Shown: positions 31,475 to 44,721 of the stretch, in pieces
Layout: each line of letters starts with the position of its first letter
Position numbering within the stretch: the stretch's first letter is position 1
Assembly (NCBI RefSeq): GCF_000372725.1
Contig: NW_005201080.1
Span: forward strand, 8,872-72,871
Reading direction: 5' to 3'
Source: Emiliania huxleyi CCMP1516
Lineage: Eukaryota > Haptophyta > Isochrysidales > Noelaerhabdaceae
Length of the DNA stretch: 64,000 nt
The notes under the pieces: generated by a model
The model's input: only the letters and a program-made list of their open reading frames with translations
Database searches by the model: none
Told to the model about the DNA's origin: nothing
Position numbers and translations under genes: made by a program

Positions 31475-33076
31475 ATGCTGCACATCCCAGGCCAGTACTC
31501 TGGTGGCGAGACCGCCGAGTACCGGTGGACGCAGACGAAGGCGGAGCTCGAGGTCCGCGTTCCTCTGCCCGCGGGCCTTGCCGACGGCTCGGTCACATGC
31601 GAGATCCTGCCGCGCTCCTTTGCCGTGCGCGCGGGCGAGGAGGCTGTGGCGGTTGGAGGGGAGCTGGCTGCGGTGGTCGTGGTGGACGACTCTCTCTGGA
31701 GCGTTGAGCGCGACGGCTCCAGGGCCGAGGCCGTCCTCTCCTTGCGCAAGGCGGTGGCCGAGCTGTGGCCTCGACTTCTCGCCAGCGATGCCGAAGAAGC
31801 GGCAGAGCCGCGGCTTCTTGATGGCCTTGAGCGGAAGGCTCCGACCGACAAGAACGAGCTGCTTCGGCAGGCCAAGGAGCGCGCCAAGGGTGCGCTGGAC
31901 GGCCCATCGAAGGCGGTGCAGCACGTCGTCGAGGGCAGGAGCGGCGAGCGGATTGCGCTCAACGCCTCCGGATTGCCGCCGCTGCCGGTGATCACTCTGC
32001 GCAAGTGCACTGACTGCGAGGTTGTGCTGGGGGAGGGCGTGGCCGCGGTGAAACTCCTCGTTGAGGGGTGCGTCAACACCACCGTCGCCGTCAACGGCAA
32101 GGTCCTCACGGAGACGATTGAGCTGTGGCAGTGCGAGGGCGTCGCAGTCAAGATAGCCTCCGCGATGAGGACGGTGCAGCTCGACGCCTGCAGCGGCGTG
32201 AAGCTGCAGTACGCGCGCGCGGCCGACTTCGATCGGTGCCTGACGGCCGGCGTCTTCGACCTCGCGCTCTCCTTTGCCGACGCGCCCTCGCTCGACGGCG
32301 AGGTCGACTTGGGCACGCTGCGTGCGCAGATGCCCGACAAGGGCCTCTCGGCAGAGACGGACCAGTTCATCTCGAGGCACGTGGAGGGGGCGCTGCTGAC
32401 GGAGCTGATCGTCCGTCTGTCCAACGATTTCCCCACCACCGAGCGCGAGGTCGCCGACTTCGCCGCCAAGACGCGGATGAAGTCGGACAAGATCGACGAG
32501 GTCGTGCAGGGAATGCTCGGTTCTTCGCTCGGCCGCGAGCTGAGCGGCGCGGAGCGGCAGCAGATGGTCGAGATGGTCAAGTCGCAGTCGGAGGCAGCGG
32601 CCAAGGCGCAGCACACCGCCGAGGGCACCGCGGCCGGCCGCCACCTCGCTCGCGTCGAGTTCAAAAAGGCGGCCGGCAACGAGGCCTTCAAGGCGGGCGA
32701 GTACCAGCAGGCGGCGGTCGCCTACACCGAGGCGCTCTCGCTCGCCGCCTCGGGGCCCGAGGACTGCGGGGAGGGCGGCACGGTCGACCCGGCCATCGCG
32801 TCGGCCACTCGCTGCAACCGCGCCGCTTGCTTCCTCAAGCTCGGCCGCTACGCGCAGGCGCGCGAGGACGCCGAGGCGGCGGCGGCGCTGCAGCCGTCGT
32901 ACGCAAAGGCGCACTTCCGGCTCGCGCTCGCGCTGCAGGCCGAGGAGAAGTTCCCCGAGGCCGTCGCCGCTTTCAACAAGGCGCTGCAGCTCGAGCCGAA
33001 GAACAAGGAGGCAGCCGCCGGTCTCCGGATGGCGGAGGTGCAAGCCACGCGCCAGCGGCGCCAGCAGCAGCAGTAA
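31475..33076 (+). CDS. CS (NudC/p23-like) - CAP-like - TPR protein
   Basis: The 533-residue product has a CS domain at about residues 1-90 (YRWTQTKAELEVRVPLP, ITEILPRS-type strand, VVVDDSLWSVERD), as in NudC-like co-chaperones. Residues about 165-250 form a right-handed beta-helix like the C-terminal half of cyclase-associated protein (LRKCTDCEVVLGEGVAAVKL, CVNTTVAVNGKVL, QCEGVAVKIASAM). A helical linker follows. Residues about 395-525 hold three TPRs (AAGNEAFKAGEYQQAAVAYT, CNRAACFLKLGRYAQAREDA, AHFRLALALQAEEKFPEAVA). The start is the ATG before MLHIPGQYSGG. CS and TPR domains are usual in Hsp90/Hsp70 co-chaperones; with the CAP-like fold a link to actin or tubulin folding is inferred. Confidence 0.8.
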   Translation: MLHIPGQYSGGETAEYRWTQTKAELEVRVPLPAGLADGSVTCEILPRSFAVRAGEEAVAVGGELAAVVVVDDSLWSVERDGSRAEAVLSLRKAVAELWPRLLASDAEEAAEPRLLDGLERKAPTDKNELLRQAKERAKGALDGPSKAVQHVVEGRSGERIALNASGLPPLPVITLRKCTDCEVVLGEGVAAVKLLVEGCVNTTVAVNGKVLTETIELWQCEGVAVKIASAMRTVQLDACSGVKLQYARAADFDRCLTAGVFDLALSFADAPSLDGEVDLGTLRAQMPDKGLSAETDQFISRHVEGALLTELIVRLSNDFPTTEREVADFAAKTRMKSDKIDEVVQGMLGSSLGRELSGAERQQMVEMVKSQSEAAAKAQHTAEGTAAGRHLARVEFKKAAGNEAFKAGEYQQAAVAYTEALSLAASGPEDCGEGGTVDPAIASATRCNRAACFLKLGRYAQAREDAEAAAALQPSYAKAHFRLALALQAEEKFPEAVAAFNKALQLEPKNKEAAAGLRMAEVQATRQRRQQQQ

Positions 33077-33194
33077 TCCGCAAGCCGACGCGAAGTGACA
33101 TGTGTTGTGTCACGTGCCCTCTTGGTTTGTCGTGCGCGTGCGAATATTGCGCGACTGTCTATAAAGAAAGTCAGGTGGTGAAAGATTTCTTTCT

Positions 33195-33350
33195 CGCCTG
33201 TGCGTCCACACCCATACCGCGTTTTAGTGATGGTGTGCGTGTGCCTGTCGTTTCAAAACGATATGGTGTTGTGGTGCGTGTCCAAGTCCGAGCCTGTGAC
33301 TGTTCTTCGCCTTTCTTTCTATCAGTCAATCAATAGGCCGGGAGATGGGT
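33195..33350 (+). repeat. SINE-like dispersed repeat, copy Z
   Basis: Shares GTCCACACCCATACCGCG, a segment with CAAGTCCGAGCCTGTGACTG, then TTCTTCGCCTTTCT and a tail of ATCAGTCAATCAATA with 40940-41105 (minus) and 53955-54120 (plus). It is the most diverged copy, with a longer middle. It lies in the 3' region of the CS/TPR gene. Confidence 0.55.
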
Positions 33351-33706
33351 GCCCGGTCTGTCCTCGAGGAGTGCGGGCGAGCGCACGGCTGGCCAGACAG
33401 GCAGAGCGGATGGGGGCAGGCCAGGGAAGAGCTGCGGTTATAGCGCAGCCAGACAGCCAGATAGACCCACAGCCAGCCACTCACCCCAGGCTCCCCAGCC
33501 AGGGGGGGAGGCAAGTGAACAACAACTTACGCATCATGTGTCTAACCAAGCCCACCACCCACCCAGAGAAGAAAGCGAAAAGTGGGCCACCGCCGCGTCT
33601 CACCAGGCACCTCTCTCGCCGCGCGTCCACAGTCAGCAGGTTAGGCAGACAGGCACGGCAGAGCAGGAGGCGCTTGTGGTTGGCGTGCTCTCGGCAGGCC
33701 GTGCGA

Positions 33707-35900
<2,194 letters not shown>

Positions 35901-35955
35901 GAAGCAAGAGCAGGCTTCATGCCTCCGTGACAGTTCTCTGCTCGCCGTTTTCCCT

Positions 35956-36020
35956 CAGATATCGATTAGGTGACTCGGGCCGATGTCAGAAGATGTCGAT
36001 TAGGTGACTCGGGCCGATGT
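35956..36020. repeat. Two tandem copies downstream of actin
   Basis: TCGATTAGGTGACTCGGGCC followed by GATGT occurs twice in a row, about 37 bp apart, within 120 bp of the actin stop codon. It is in the likely 3' untranslated region. No function is evident. Confidence 0.8.
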
Positions 36021-36812
36021 ACTGTCCTGTGTGCGGTGCATAGAAATCATGCTACAACATACGGGGTGTGGACCGTGAGTTGACCAGGGGTTGTGCGCTG
36101 GGCCCTCCTGCTCGGCTCCAGCGAGTAGACAAGTCTTGTCACTAACAGAGTAGAAGGATCTGACCTCGGGGCCGATGTGACCAAGCGCTGGTAGCGTGGT
36201 TTAACCTCACACCCATGGTCTCACAGTGTGCCGGCAGTCGCCGAGCAGTGTCGCTCACACAAGCCGCAGCACAAGTGACTGAGGGCCAGTGAGGGCGAGC
36301 CCATCGCTGTCACAGCTGTGGCAGCCGCACAATAGGCTGTGTCAACTGTGCAGAGTGTGTGAGCAGCCGAGGAGCTGCTCTCCAGGCTTCAGGCGCAAAG
36401 AGCTGCATGCCACCGAAAGCGCTGTCGAGGTTCGCCGAGCGCGGCGCAGGTTGGAGGACACCGTCACCGACGAGCGCGTTGGAGTATTCACTCCGGACAA
36501 AGCCGGCCACACGCACACGAGCTGCGGCCGTGTGGCCGTCATAGTGGCGAGGCGCGGGACCGTCTGTGGCGAAGTGGGTCGCGTCCTCCGATTTCCTCAA
36601 CTCACGGTCCGCTCCCTCCATACCGCCTCTCCTGCTCCGGATCACTTGTCAAGAAAATTGTTTGTGTGTGTATGTAGAAATGTAAAAAAGAGTCCGCTCG
36701 CGGCCCGGTACCCCCCCCCCCCCCACACACCCGACTATCGGCGGGGGTGAGCCCCGCGCACCTCGTCCAGCCAGCCAGCCTCGGCGCTGACTGGTTCGCG
36801 CGAGAGCTCTTG
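36021..36812. other. Spacer without a gene
   Basis: No frame with recognisable motifs. Holds a C tract at about 36708-36723 and TGTGTGTGTATGTAGAAATG. It is the shared downstream region of actin (+) and the oxygenase gene (-), which converge here. Confidence 0.4.
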
Positions 36813-37934
36813 TCATGCTTCCGATCCAACGAGAAACCAGACCGTAATCGCGGCGCGTTCGTGGTGATTGGGCCTGACCTCGTGCAACATCGCCTGCGCA
36901 TCAAACAGCACCATCCGCCCTCCGATCGGCGGAATGTCCACATGATGGCACTCGGACGTCGAATCGCCTCCCGCATACACCCTGAGGCAACCGCCGTCCT
37001 CCTCCCGCCAAGGCCGCGCGCCATTAGGTCCGTTGTCGTTGAGGTAGAGGATGCCCGTCACCAACCGCCGACCGAGTCCCCTCAAGCGGAGGTGGCTGAG
37101 TGGACCGGCTGCTGCCTCTGCACCCCCGCCGTCTCGATGTGGCTTGTAGAAGGCACCTCCCGGGCCGTAGATGGCAAGTTGCGTCTCGTCCGGTACACGG
37201 AGTGGAATACTCTCATCGGCATGAGCAAGGAATCCGCCGAACCCTTCTCTCTCCAAGAAGTGCCCGACTGAGCGGAGCAGCCGCTCGCCGTGCGTGAGGC
37301 AGGGCAATACGGACTTGAACTCCCTCCGCACCGCACTGTCGAGGAAGAGCGTGCGGTCCGTGCGCACCGGGTCAGAGTTTCCGCCGCTCGCGATATGGTT
37401 GGGGTTCCGCGACAGCCGGTCCTGGACGCGCTCCGCCTTGAGCTCCTGTGCGATGCCCTGCAGCTCGTCTGCCCCGAGCGCGCCATCGAGGACTACGATT
37501 CCGTCGCGCCTCAGCCGCTCGAGATGGGCACCGCGCAGTCCTAGCGAGCTCAGCACCGTGCTCGATGGCGAGAGGGGAGCCCTAGATCGCTGCAGAACCG
37601 CAGCGGGCAGGCCGCCGCGCGGGAGGAAGAGGGAGGGCAGCTCGGCTGGGCTGCGAGATGGTGTCGCAACGGCCAGATCGCTCTCGAGATCCTGCACGAG
37701 GTAGGCGCTCTCTCGAGCGGGAGATGCTCGCCTCGCCTCCGATTCGCCCTCGTGAAAGGCACGCACAGCAGCTCCGCCTGCTACGAGGAAGAGGCCACCG
37801 GCAAGGCCGACCGACACGGCATTTGCCTCGAGCGCCGCGATGACGCCCGCCGGGGCCTGGGCAGAGGAAGACCCCGTGGTCCGAAACCTCCGGGTGACGT
37901 CGCGTGCACGTTTTGCGTGTCGCACTGCGCGCAT
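36813..37934 (-). CDS. 2OG-Fe(II) oxygenase, prolyl 4-hydroxylase-like, membrane-anchored
   Basis: The 373-residue product starts with a basic stretch (MRAVRHAKRARDVTRRFR), then a hydrophobic segment at about residues 40-60 (AVSVGLAGGLFLVAGGAAV) likely to be a signal anchor. The C-terminal half is a double-stranded beta-helix: FYKPHRDGGG gives the His-x-Asp iron ligands, VTGILYLND and GGCLRVYAGG follow, and MLHEVRPNHHERAAITVWF gives the distal His and the 2-oxoglutarate-binding Arg. This fits prolyl 4-hydroxylase-type enzymes of the secretory pathway. Start chosen as the first in-frame ATG. It is divergent from the TauE-like gene, 325 bp apart. Confidence 0.8.
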   Translation of the reverse strand: MRAVRHAKRARDVTRRFRTTGSSSAQAPAGVIAALEANAVSVGLAGGLFLVAGGAAVRAFHEGESEARRASPARESAYLVQDLESDLAVATPSRSPAELPSLFLPRGGLPAAVLQRSRAPLSPSSTVLSSLGLRGAHLERLRRDGIVVLDGALGADELQGIAQELKAERVQDRLSRNPNHIASGGNSDPVRTDRTLFLDSAVRREFKSVLPCLTHGERLLRSVGHFLEREGFGGFLAHADESIPLRVPDETQLAIYGPGGAFYKPHRDGGGAEAAAGPLSHLRLRGLGRRLVTGILYLNDNGPNGARPWREEDGGCLRVYAGGDSTSECHHVDIPPIGGRMVLFDAQAMLHEVRPNHHERAAITVWFLVGSEA

Positions 37935-38259
37935 AATCGATGTTGTGAGTCGGCTGGCGAGGTACTCCCACGCCTCTCGGGGGTTTTGTCTGGCCGAGTC
38001 TGCTGGCTGGGGCGAGCCTCGGCGAGAGGCTGCGTCAGCTGTTCCCACAGCAGGCTGGAAGTACCTCGCCAGTGAGTCGGGCGTCCCTCTTCACTCCAAC
38101 AATCTCCCCCTCAACCTCCTCTTCATCCTTGACCCCGGAGCTGCCGGGCTTTTCCGCCCTTCGGGTTTCTTGCCGTCGTACCCCAGCGGATCTCACCGTC
38201 GGCCATACGCCCGTTGTATCCCTCACCGCGAGCGCACGCTCCGTACCCCGTGCACATCG

Positions 38260-39972
38260 ATGCTCTTCGCCTTCGCCGAGAGCTGGCTGAGTGCGCGGGT
38301 TGTGTCGGCGGCGCCGTGCAGCCCGTCCACCCAACTCTCTGACTGCGGCCCGATCCACATTTGCGCGCCGTGGCCGAAGGGAACTGACGGCAACATATGC
38401 CGGCCGTGCGTGGACGACTCCGAGTGCGAGGGTGGGCCCGAGATGGAGTGCCACATTGACGTGGCACACGAGTGGGCGTTCGCGACCAGTCACGGCCTCC
38501 CGCCTCTCTCCGAGGCGGTGTGCGCCCACAAGTCTCTCCTCCCTCTCGACCTGCACGACACCGTCGGGTTCTCGCTCACGATCGTCGCCTCCGCGCTCGC
38601 GTCCGGCTCCGGCATTGGCGGCGGAGGGCTGCTCATCCCGCTCTTGATCCTCGTCTTTGGCTTCCCCGAGCGCCGGGCGACGCCCCTCTCCAACGTCGTC
38701 ATCCTCGGCGGCGCGGTCGCCAACCTCGGCTTCAACCTCTGCAAGCCGCATCCGAGCCGTCGCAAGCCGCTCATCGCGTTCGAGGTGGCGCTCATGATGG
38801 AGCCGATGACGATGCTCGGCGCTCTCGTCGGCACCACCCTCAACAAGATCTTCCCGAGCTGGCTGACGACGTTGATGCTCGTGCTGCTGCTCAGCTTCAC
38901 CGCGTTGCGCACCTGGGCAAAGGGGAGGGAGCGGTGGGACAAGGAGCGGGCGAGGCTGCGCTGTGCCGCCGACGAGAGCCAGCAGTCGGGCCTCCTGGCC
39001 GCCGAGCAGCCCTCTGCGGCGAGCGAGCGCAGCTCCGTCCTCAACCTCGCCGGCGCTGCAGCCGCAGGCGCGGACCTCCGCACCGCCTCGCTGGACGAGG
39101 AGGAGGCGGAGGCAGCCGCGCGGCGCCGCTCCGGCCAGCTCGAGGCGCTGATGCGCGCGGAGCGGCGGCTGCGCCACTACGCGCGCGACGTGTTTCCCCT
39201 GCTCGTGCTGCTGGTCGCCTGCTTCGCCCTCTCGCTGCTGCGCGGCACGTCGCGCTCGCACTCGCTGCTCGACGTGAGCTGCGGCTCGCCCGCCTACCTC
39301 GCGCTCTGGGCCGCGCAGCTGCTGCTCCTCGTCGCCGCCTCGCTCGCGATCCGCGCGGCGCTCATGCGGCGGCACGCCCGCCGGCGCGAGATCGGCTACC
39401 CGTTCCTGCCGGACGACGTCGAGTGGACTGTCTCTAACACGACCCTCTACCCGCTGCTCTGCGTGGGGGCAGGGCTCTGCGCCGGCGCGCCTCCCGCCAG
39501 GCGGCGGGCCGTTCGCGCCGCGTCCATGACATGTCCGACCGCCGAGTCGTCCGTAGGCATGTTTGGCATCGGAGGCGGGATCGTCAAGGGGCCGCTGATG
39601 CTCGAGATGGGGATGCTGCCCGCCGTCTCGAGCGCGACCGCCTCCTTCATGATCCTCTTCACCTCGGCGACCGCCGCGCTCAACTTTGCCCTCTTCGGCG
39701 CCCTCGACCCGCAGTACGCCGGCGTCCTCTTTTGCGCCGGGTTGGCTGGCACGTGCGCCGGCCAGCTCGGGCTCGACTGGCTGCTCCGCCGGCTGGGCGC
39801 GTCCCAGAGCCTCATCGTGCTGCTCATCGCGGTGGTGATTGGCCTCTCCGCCGCCATGATGGGCGTGGTCGGCACGATTGCCGTCGTCGAGGAGGTGCGG
39901 CACGGGGTGCCGCAGGGCTTCCACTCGATCTGCGCCACCGAGGCGAGCGGCGGCGACCGCTACATTGAGTGA
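38260..39972 (+). CDS. TauE/SafE-type sulfite-exporter family membrane protein
   Basis: Exons 38260-39484 and 39557-39972 encode 546 residues. An N-terminal signal-like stretch and a small Cys-rich luminal domain (CGPIHICAPWPKGTDGNIC, CVDDSECEGGPEMEC) precede the transporter. The first half has VASALASGSGIGGGGLLIPL and TPLSNVVILGGAVANL; the second has LYPLLCVGAGLCAGMFGIGG and GGIVKGPLMLEMGMLP, then SSATASFMILFTSATAALNF. These glycine-rich GIGGG repeats and two-fold symmetry are typical of eukaryotic TauE proteins. A long charged cytosolic loop separates the halves. The 72-nt in-frame intron is GC-AG with donor GCGCGC; removing it restores CAGMFGIGGG. Substrate not known (sulfur-containing anions in bacteria). 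Confidence 0.85.
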   Translation: MLFAFAESWLSARVVSAAPCSPSTQLSDCGPIHICAPWPKGTDGNICRPCVDDSECEGGPEMECHIDVAHEWAFATSHGLPPLSEAVCAHKSLLPLDLHDTVGFSLTIVASALASGSGIGGGGLLIPLLILVFGFPERRATPLSNVVILGGAVANLGFNLCKPHPSRRKPLIAFEVALMMEPMTMLGALVGTTLNKIFPSWLTTLMLVLLLSFTALRTWAKGRERWDKERARLRCAADESQQSGLLAAEQPSAASERSSVLNLAGAAAAGADLRTASLDEEEAEAAARRRSGQLEALMRAERRLRHYARDVFPLLVLLVACFALSLLRGTSRSHSLLDVSCGSPAYLALWAAQLLLLVAASLAIRAALMRRHARRREIGYPFLPDDVEWTVSNTTLYPLLCVGAGLCAGAPPARRRAVRAASMTCPTAESSVGMFGIGGGIVKGPLMLEMGMLPAVSSATASFMILFTSATAALNFALFGALDPQYAGVLFCAGLAGTCAGQLGLDWLLRRLGASQSLIVLLIAVVIGLSAAMMGVVGTIAVVEEVRHGVPQGFHSICATEASGGDRYIE

Positions 39973-40482
39973 GGCAGGGGGGGTGTAATCTGTAATTGTG
40001 GGGCCTTCCCAGCGCTGTCACCCTCTTTCTCTCTCACTCAGTCAAAGACCGTGCGAATGTGTTGTGCATGATGAATATGTGTTGTGCGAATTGTGCGTCC
40101 CAAATGGAATTTCGCGCTTTTCCCACCCCGCTAAAGCCGTAGCGGTCGCGCCCCGCCCGCGCCCGACCACACCCACAAAGAAAACTTCCTGCACAAAGAT
40201 CGCAAGCGGCAAGGGCGGGTGGGACCTGTTCCTTTTTACCCATCTCACAGTAGAGAGGTGTCCGTTTTTATTTATTTATTTATTTATGGCCGTTTTTTCC
40301 CTCGGGGGGGACCCAAGCCCTCTCAGGAGCTCTCTCTCGTGCCGTCCTCCCATCCCTCCCTTGGGTTGTCTGTTTTCTTTCTTTCTTTTTCTCTCGGCCG
40401 CGCTCTTCGAAGACGAAGTCTGCTTCGTTTACGCACGGCGCAAGCTTTAGCGTTTAGGAGCCGTTTCTAGGGATTAGACCTG

Positions 40483-40580
40483 GCGAGTAGAGGCCCCGCC
40501 CACCCAGGGTACCTACGAGTGACCCATTGGTGTCTTGGTTGCTCTTTTGAGGCCTCGCCGGGGGCGGGGCTCTACTCCAA
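40483..40580. repeat. Small inverted-repeat element
   Basis: GAGTAGAGGCCCCGCCC at about 40486 and GGGCGGGGCTCTACTC at about 40563 are inverted copies with one indel. A second inner pair (GTGTCTTGG, CCAAGTACCAAGACGC) makes a larger fold-back. The size (about 95 bp) suits a very small MITE; no target duplication was recognised. Confidence 0.5.
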
Positions 40581-40939
40581 GTACCAAGACGCAAGAGCGT
40601 GCGTGCGGTCCTCTACGCGCCAGGCTTTAGGCGGCTCCCGTGGTGTATGTGTTGGTGCCAGTGCGCACCACAGTCCCGTGTGCTCAGTGCTGTTTGATTG
40701 ATTGATAGGAAGGGGACACAGTCCGACCAACGAACCTTTCCTCCTGGGAGCGCGAACGATAAAAGAATCTTGCGCTCGCCGGCGTTCGGTCTCAGCCTGA
40801 CGTCTGTTCACACAAAAACACAACCCCGGCCCAAGACGCACAAGCTCAGACAGTCGAGAAAGGGATAGACAGCATCGACAGTCAGAAGTCAGCGCTGGGT
40901 CCCAGGGCGAATGCGATGACGGCCTCTAGTGTGAGCTCT

Positions 40940-41105
40940 AGCTAGTAGGTAGGTAGGTAGAAAGGTGAAGAACAGCCAGGCTCGGACTGGACACCAACGC
41001 GGTATGGGTGGACGGCGAGACAGATGATGACGACACGCACGAGCGACACACAGACACAAACAAGCTCACAAGACACACAGCCAGCTGGCTGCCACACACC
41101 CTGAG
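40940..41105 (-). repeat. SINE-like dispersed repeat, copy X
   Basis: On the minus strand it reads GTGTGTGGCAGCCA, later TGTGTGTCGCTC, then CCACCCATACCGCGTTGGTG, AGTCCGAGCCTGGCTGTTC and a tail of (CTAC)n. It matches 53955-54120 on + over most of its length. A defined body and a simple-repeat 3' tail are typical of SINEs, but no RNA polymerase III A and B boxes were identified. Confidence 0.55.
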
Positions 41106-41979
41106 TCGGCGTACACATAACTCAGGGCCACATTCTTCCTGTCGCCCCCCCCCCAGCACTCCAAGGTGCCAAGAGGAACAAACAAGGGCACAACATCACA
41201 ACAGACGACAGGAGTAACATGCGAGGCTAGAGCAGCTTGCTCCACCTCTAGCAATCTCGCCGGCCGGCGAGGCACGGACGAGACCGTGTGTGGGGTCATG
41301 TGAGGTGTCTATGGACGCCCTCCTCAGAGGCTAGCTGCCTACTGCTAGCCCTATCTCGCACTCACGGGCAGTGACAATTCAATGGGTGAGTGTTTGCGAG
41401 CAGAGGCGCGTGTGCTAAATCTAGGCCGCACGTCGTGGCACTATGACGAAGTTAGACGTGCGGCCGCAGCGCGCCCGCCCCAGGCTCGACGGGGCGCGCG
41501 TGTTAGCGAGAAAGTTGCGGGGAGAGCCATGCCCGACTTTTCGAAGGTGAGGCCTCTGCGACGAGTGCCAGCCGCGCTGCGGAGCCACACCCTTCGAGCC
41601 GCGTCCCGTCGGCACTGCCCCTGAGTGTGTCCCGCCTTGGCGGCACACACTCTCGACGAGGACAGTCCGGCCTACGGGAACGTGTCGCGCGCCGGCGACG
41701 GTCGCGGCGTGGTGGTTGCGTGTACGAAGCGAAGATGGCACGACCACCGCCCTGCATCGCAGACCGGGCAAGGAGGGGCCTGCTCCCGTTCCGCGAGGAA
41801 CAGGAGATCTCCCCCCCTCCCCCGGCCTGAGCAGCGACGGGTGGAAGGCAGCCCCTTGAGTCGAGGGCGGCGCGACCATTGCCCCGCCTCAAAGCCCGGA
41901 GGCCTGATCAGAGCAGATGAGAGATGTTCGCGCCGCCCCGCTCCGCGCCGCCCGCCGCCGCGCCGCGCCGCCGCCCGAC

Positions 41980-42252
<273 letters not shown>

Positions 42253-43409
42253 CTGACGGCAGCGAAGTGCAAGGCAGCGGCGAGCGGCAGGTGGCGTCGG
42301 CGACGTACTCAGGACACGATGGTGAAGCCCACAGCGCAGGAGCCCCGCAGCAGCGCCGACCGCGGCCTCGCGCCGCGTCGGCGGCGGTCTGAGCGAGGCA
42401 GCCTGTACTCCACAACACCTCCTTGGCACTCCCCCGACGAGCGGCGTGCTATGCGGGCCCGCCGCGGGCGACGCGGGCGGCGAGCCGACGTGCGTGCCGC
42501 AGTCATAGGCAGCGCTGGCGAAGCGAGGCGGTCGGCGCAGGCCCCCAGATGCGGTCGCAGCGAGAGAAGCGAGACAGCAGATGCTGTTGGAAGGGTGGGG
42601 AGCAGCCTGCCGTCGAGCGGCGCGCTGCGCAAGCCCGCTGTCGGCGGCCCGATCGGAGAGCTCGTAGTCGTGGTACCGTACTATTGAGCGCGCTATCGCG
42701 GCCGAGACGGCCCGCCCTGTCCCTGTAGACCATCCCAGAGAGTTGGCGATGCTGTACAGCATGCCCAGAGCATGCTGGACAGGCTCCCGTCGAGCGACGA
42801 GCCATGCTGGCTCGTCGCCGGCGGCGAGCTCGAAGACCCGCGCCGAGCTTCGCCGAGCCTGGCGGGCCCGCCCGCACGCCCGCGGCCGCAGGCAAGGAAG
42901 GCGAGCTTGCTGGCGTCTTTGGCAAGCGCTCACATGCCAAAAGACACCTCGCAGCGCGCGAGACGTGACCAAAGCCGTCTCGGCGCCGCGAGAGCAGCCG
43001 GTCGACGTCGGCACCAAGCGCGCGGCCGCCGGGCGCCTCCGAACCGACAGGGGCGCCGCGGCAGTAGAGAGCACTCCACCGACATACCGTTTTTATGGCG
43101 GGTACTCGACGTCTGCTAGTGAGCTCATCGACGTCTGTTCACATAAATAAACGCACAACCCCGGGCCCCGTCTGTTCACACAAAACGGAAGGGCTCGAGG
43201 GAGGCGTCGGTCGCCAGCGTGCCCTTTAAAAGCAGCGGCGGCTTCAGCGCCTTCTCTTGCTCGGCAGTGAGAGGCATGTGTCGATCGAGGTTCCTAGCAC
43301 CTGACTTGCCACAGCCGAGGCAAGCTAAATTCTTTCACACGCAGGTCAAGCGGGCCTGCAGGCAGCAGTCTGTTCACTGCGCAGCACTGCAGCACCAGTT
43401 GCAAGAACG

Positions 43410-44432
43410 ATGCGCAGCCGCAACCCGCACTGGCGCGCTGCGAAGCGGCAGGAGGACGCGGCCGAGCTCTGGCGGCGGGTTGTGGACGCGGCTCAGATTT
43501 GCTCGGTGCTGCGCGCCCGCGCCGCCTTGCTCGCCGCCTCACCAGAGCTCATCGATGAGGCGAGGAGCGGCCCACTCGGCCTGATCACGCCCGTGATCCG
43601 TGCGGTCGGCGCGCGCAAGACAAAGGCGGCCGGCGCGCCGCGGGAGCTTCTCGAGACTGTGCGGCTAGCGCTCGACAAGGGCTTCTCGGCCGACGCGCCG
43701 TGCCCGCAGGTGATGGCGTGGGAGATCTGGTCGCCGCCGCTGGTGACGGCCGCCTCGTACGGCTACGAGGACGTGTGCGAAGAGCTGCTGCGTCGCGGCG
43801 CGTCGCCCTCCTCGCGCAACTCGGACGGCGACACTGCGCTCCACGTGGCGGTCGAGCAGCCGCGCGTGCTGCGGCAGCTGTTGCGCGCCGCCGACTTCCG
43901 CGCGCTGGTGGGCGCCGAGAACAGGTGGCGGCTTACCCCACTGGTGAGCGCGCTGGTCGCCTCCCCCTTCAAGGCCAAGCACTGGGAGTGCGCGCTGCTC
44001 CTCGCGCCCCACGCGCTGCTGAGCGACCGCGACCTCGCCGTCCTCGCGGCGCGGAGACGCGTCCCTCGGCTGGCGAGCTTGGCGCACGCGCTGGCGGTCG
44101 CAAGCGGCCGGCGCGGGCTGCCCGCCGATGCGATGCACTGGCACCCGGCGTGGCACTGGTCCTTCCCGCCGCCCGACCGGCAGGCGGCCAGCCTGCTGCG
44201 CGCCCACAGCGCGCAAGGCAGCCCCCTGCCGCCCGAGCTGTGGCTGCACGTGCTCAGCTTCTGCCGCCGCGGCTGGTTCGCCGCGCCCGCGCGCGAGCAG
44301 TCGGACGCGGACGAGCCGCTCCTCGACAGGGCACGCGAGGCGGTCCGGCGGCGGGGTGCCGGCGCGCTTGCGGCGGCGGGGGCCGACGACGCGCGGTCGC
44401 TCGGGCTGCGGAGGAGGATCGCGAGATCGTGA
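43410..44432 (+). CDS. Ankyrin-repeat protein with possible C-terminal F-box/SOCS-like motif
   Basis: A single 340-residue frame from ATG: MRSRNPHWRAAKRQEDAAEL, then ankyrin repeats PPLVTAASYGYEDVCEELLR, RGASPSSRNSDGDTALHVAV and RWRLTPLVSALVASPFKAKH. Near the C-terminus SPLPPELWLHVLSFCRRGW resembles the start of an F-box. Ankyrin plus F-box proteins act as ubiquitin-ligase adaptors, which is inference here. The 5' flank carries a dispersed repeat with GTCTGTTCACACAAAACGG. No introns are needed. Confidence 0.65.
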   Translation: MRSRNPHWRAAKRQEDAAELWRRVVDAAQICSVLRARAALLAASPELIDEARSGPLGLITPVIRAVGARKTKAAGAPRELLETVRLALDKGFSADAPCPQVMAWEIWSPPLVTAASYGYEDVCEELLRRGASPSSRNSDGDTALHVAVEQPRVLRQLLRAADFRALVGAENRWRLTPLVSALVASPFKAKHWECALLLAPHALLSDRDLAVLAARRRVPRLASLAHALAVASGRRGLPADAMHWHPAWHWSFPPPDRQAASLLRAHSAQGSPLPPELWLHVLSFCRRGWFAAPAREQSDADEPLLDRAREAVRRRGAGALAAAGADDARSLGLRRRIARS

Positions 44433-44721
44433 TGACTCAACCCCATTCTTGTTCACACCCGAGCGCTGCGCGGCTGGTGGGGTGGTGTTGTCTGTTGACA
44501 GCTCTGTCCTCTGAGAGCTCATGACTCATATGCTCATCACACAGCGATCACCGTCATTCTCAGAACACAGTCAGGGGGCTGGCGAGTCTAGACTCTAGAG
44601 CCGTAGTGTTGTCGTACGGCTTTAAGAGCTACTACACTTTATCTTGCTTCACACATCCTAGCATCCAGATCATGGATACATTTGAGCGTACTAGGGTCCG
44701 TCAAACGCACTCTCGTGGGAG

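Noticed and set aside
37090-37110. TGGCTGAGTGG, an A-box-like word
   Set aside because: It lies inside the oxygenase coding sequence with no B box at the right distance.
38035-39924. A 629-residue minus-strand frame opposite the TauE-like gene
   Set aside because: Arg/Glu/His-rich shadow of a clear membrane protein on the other strand.
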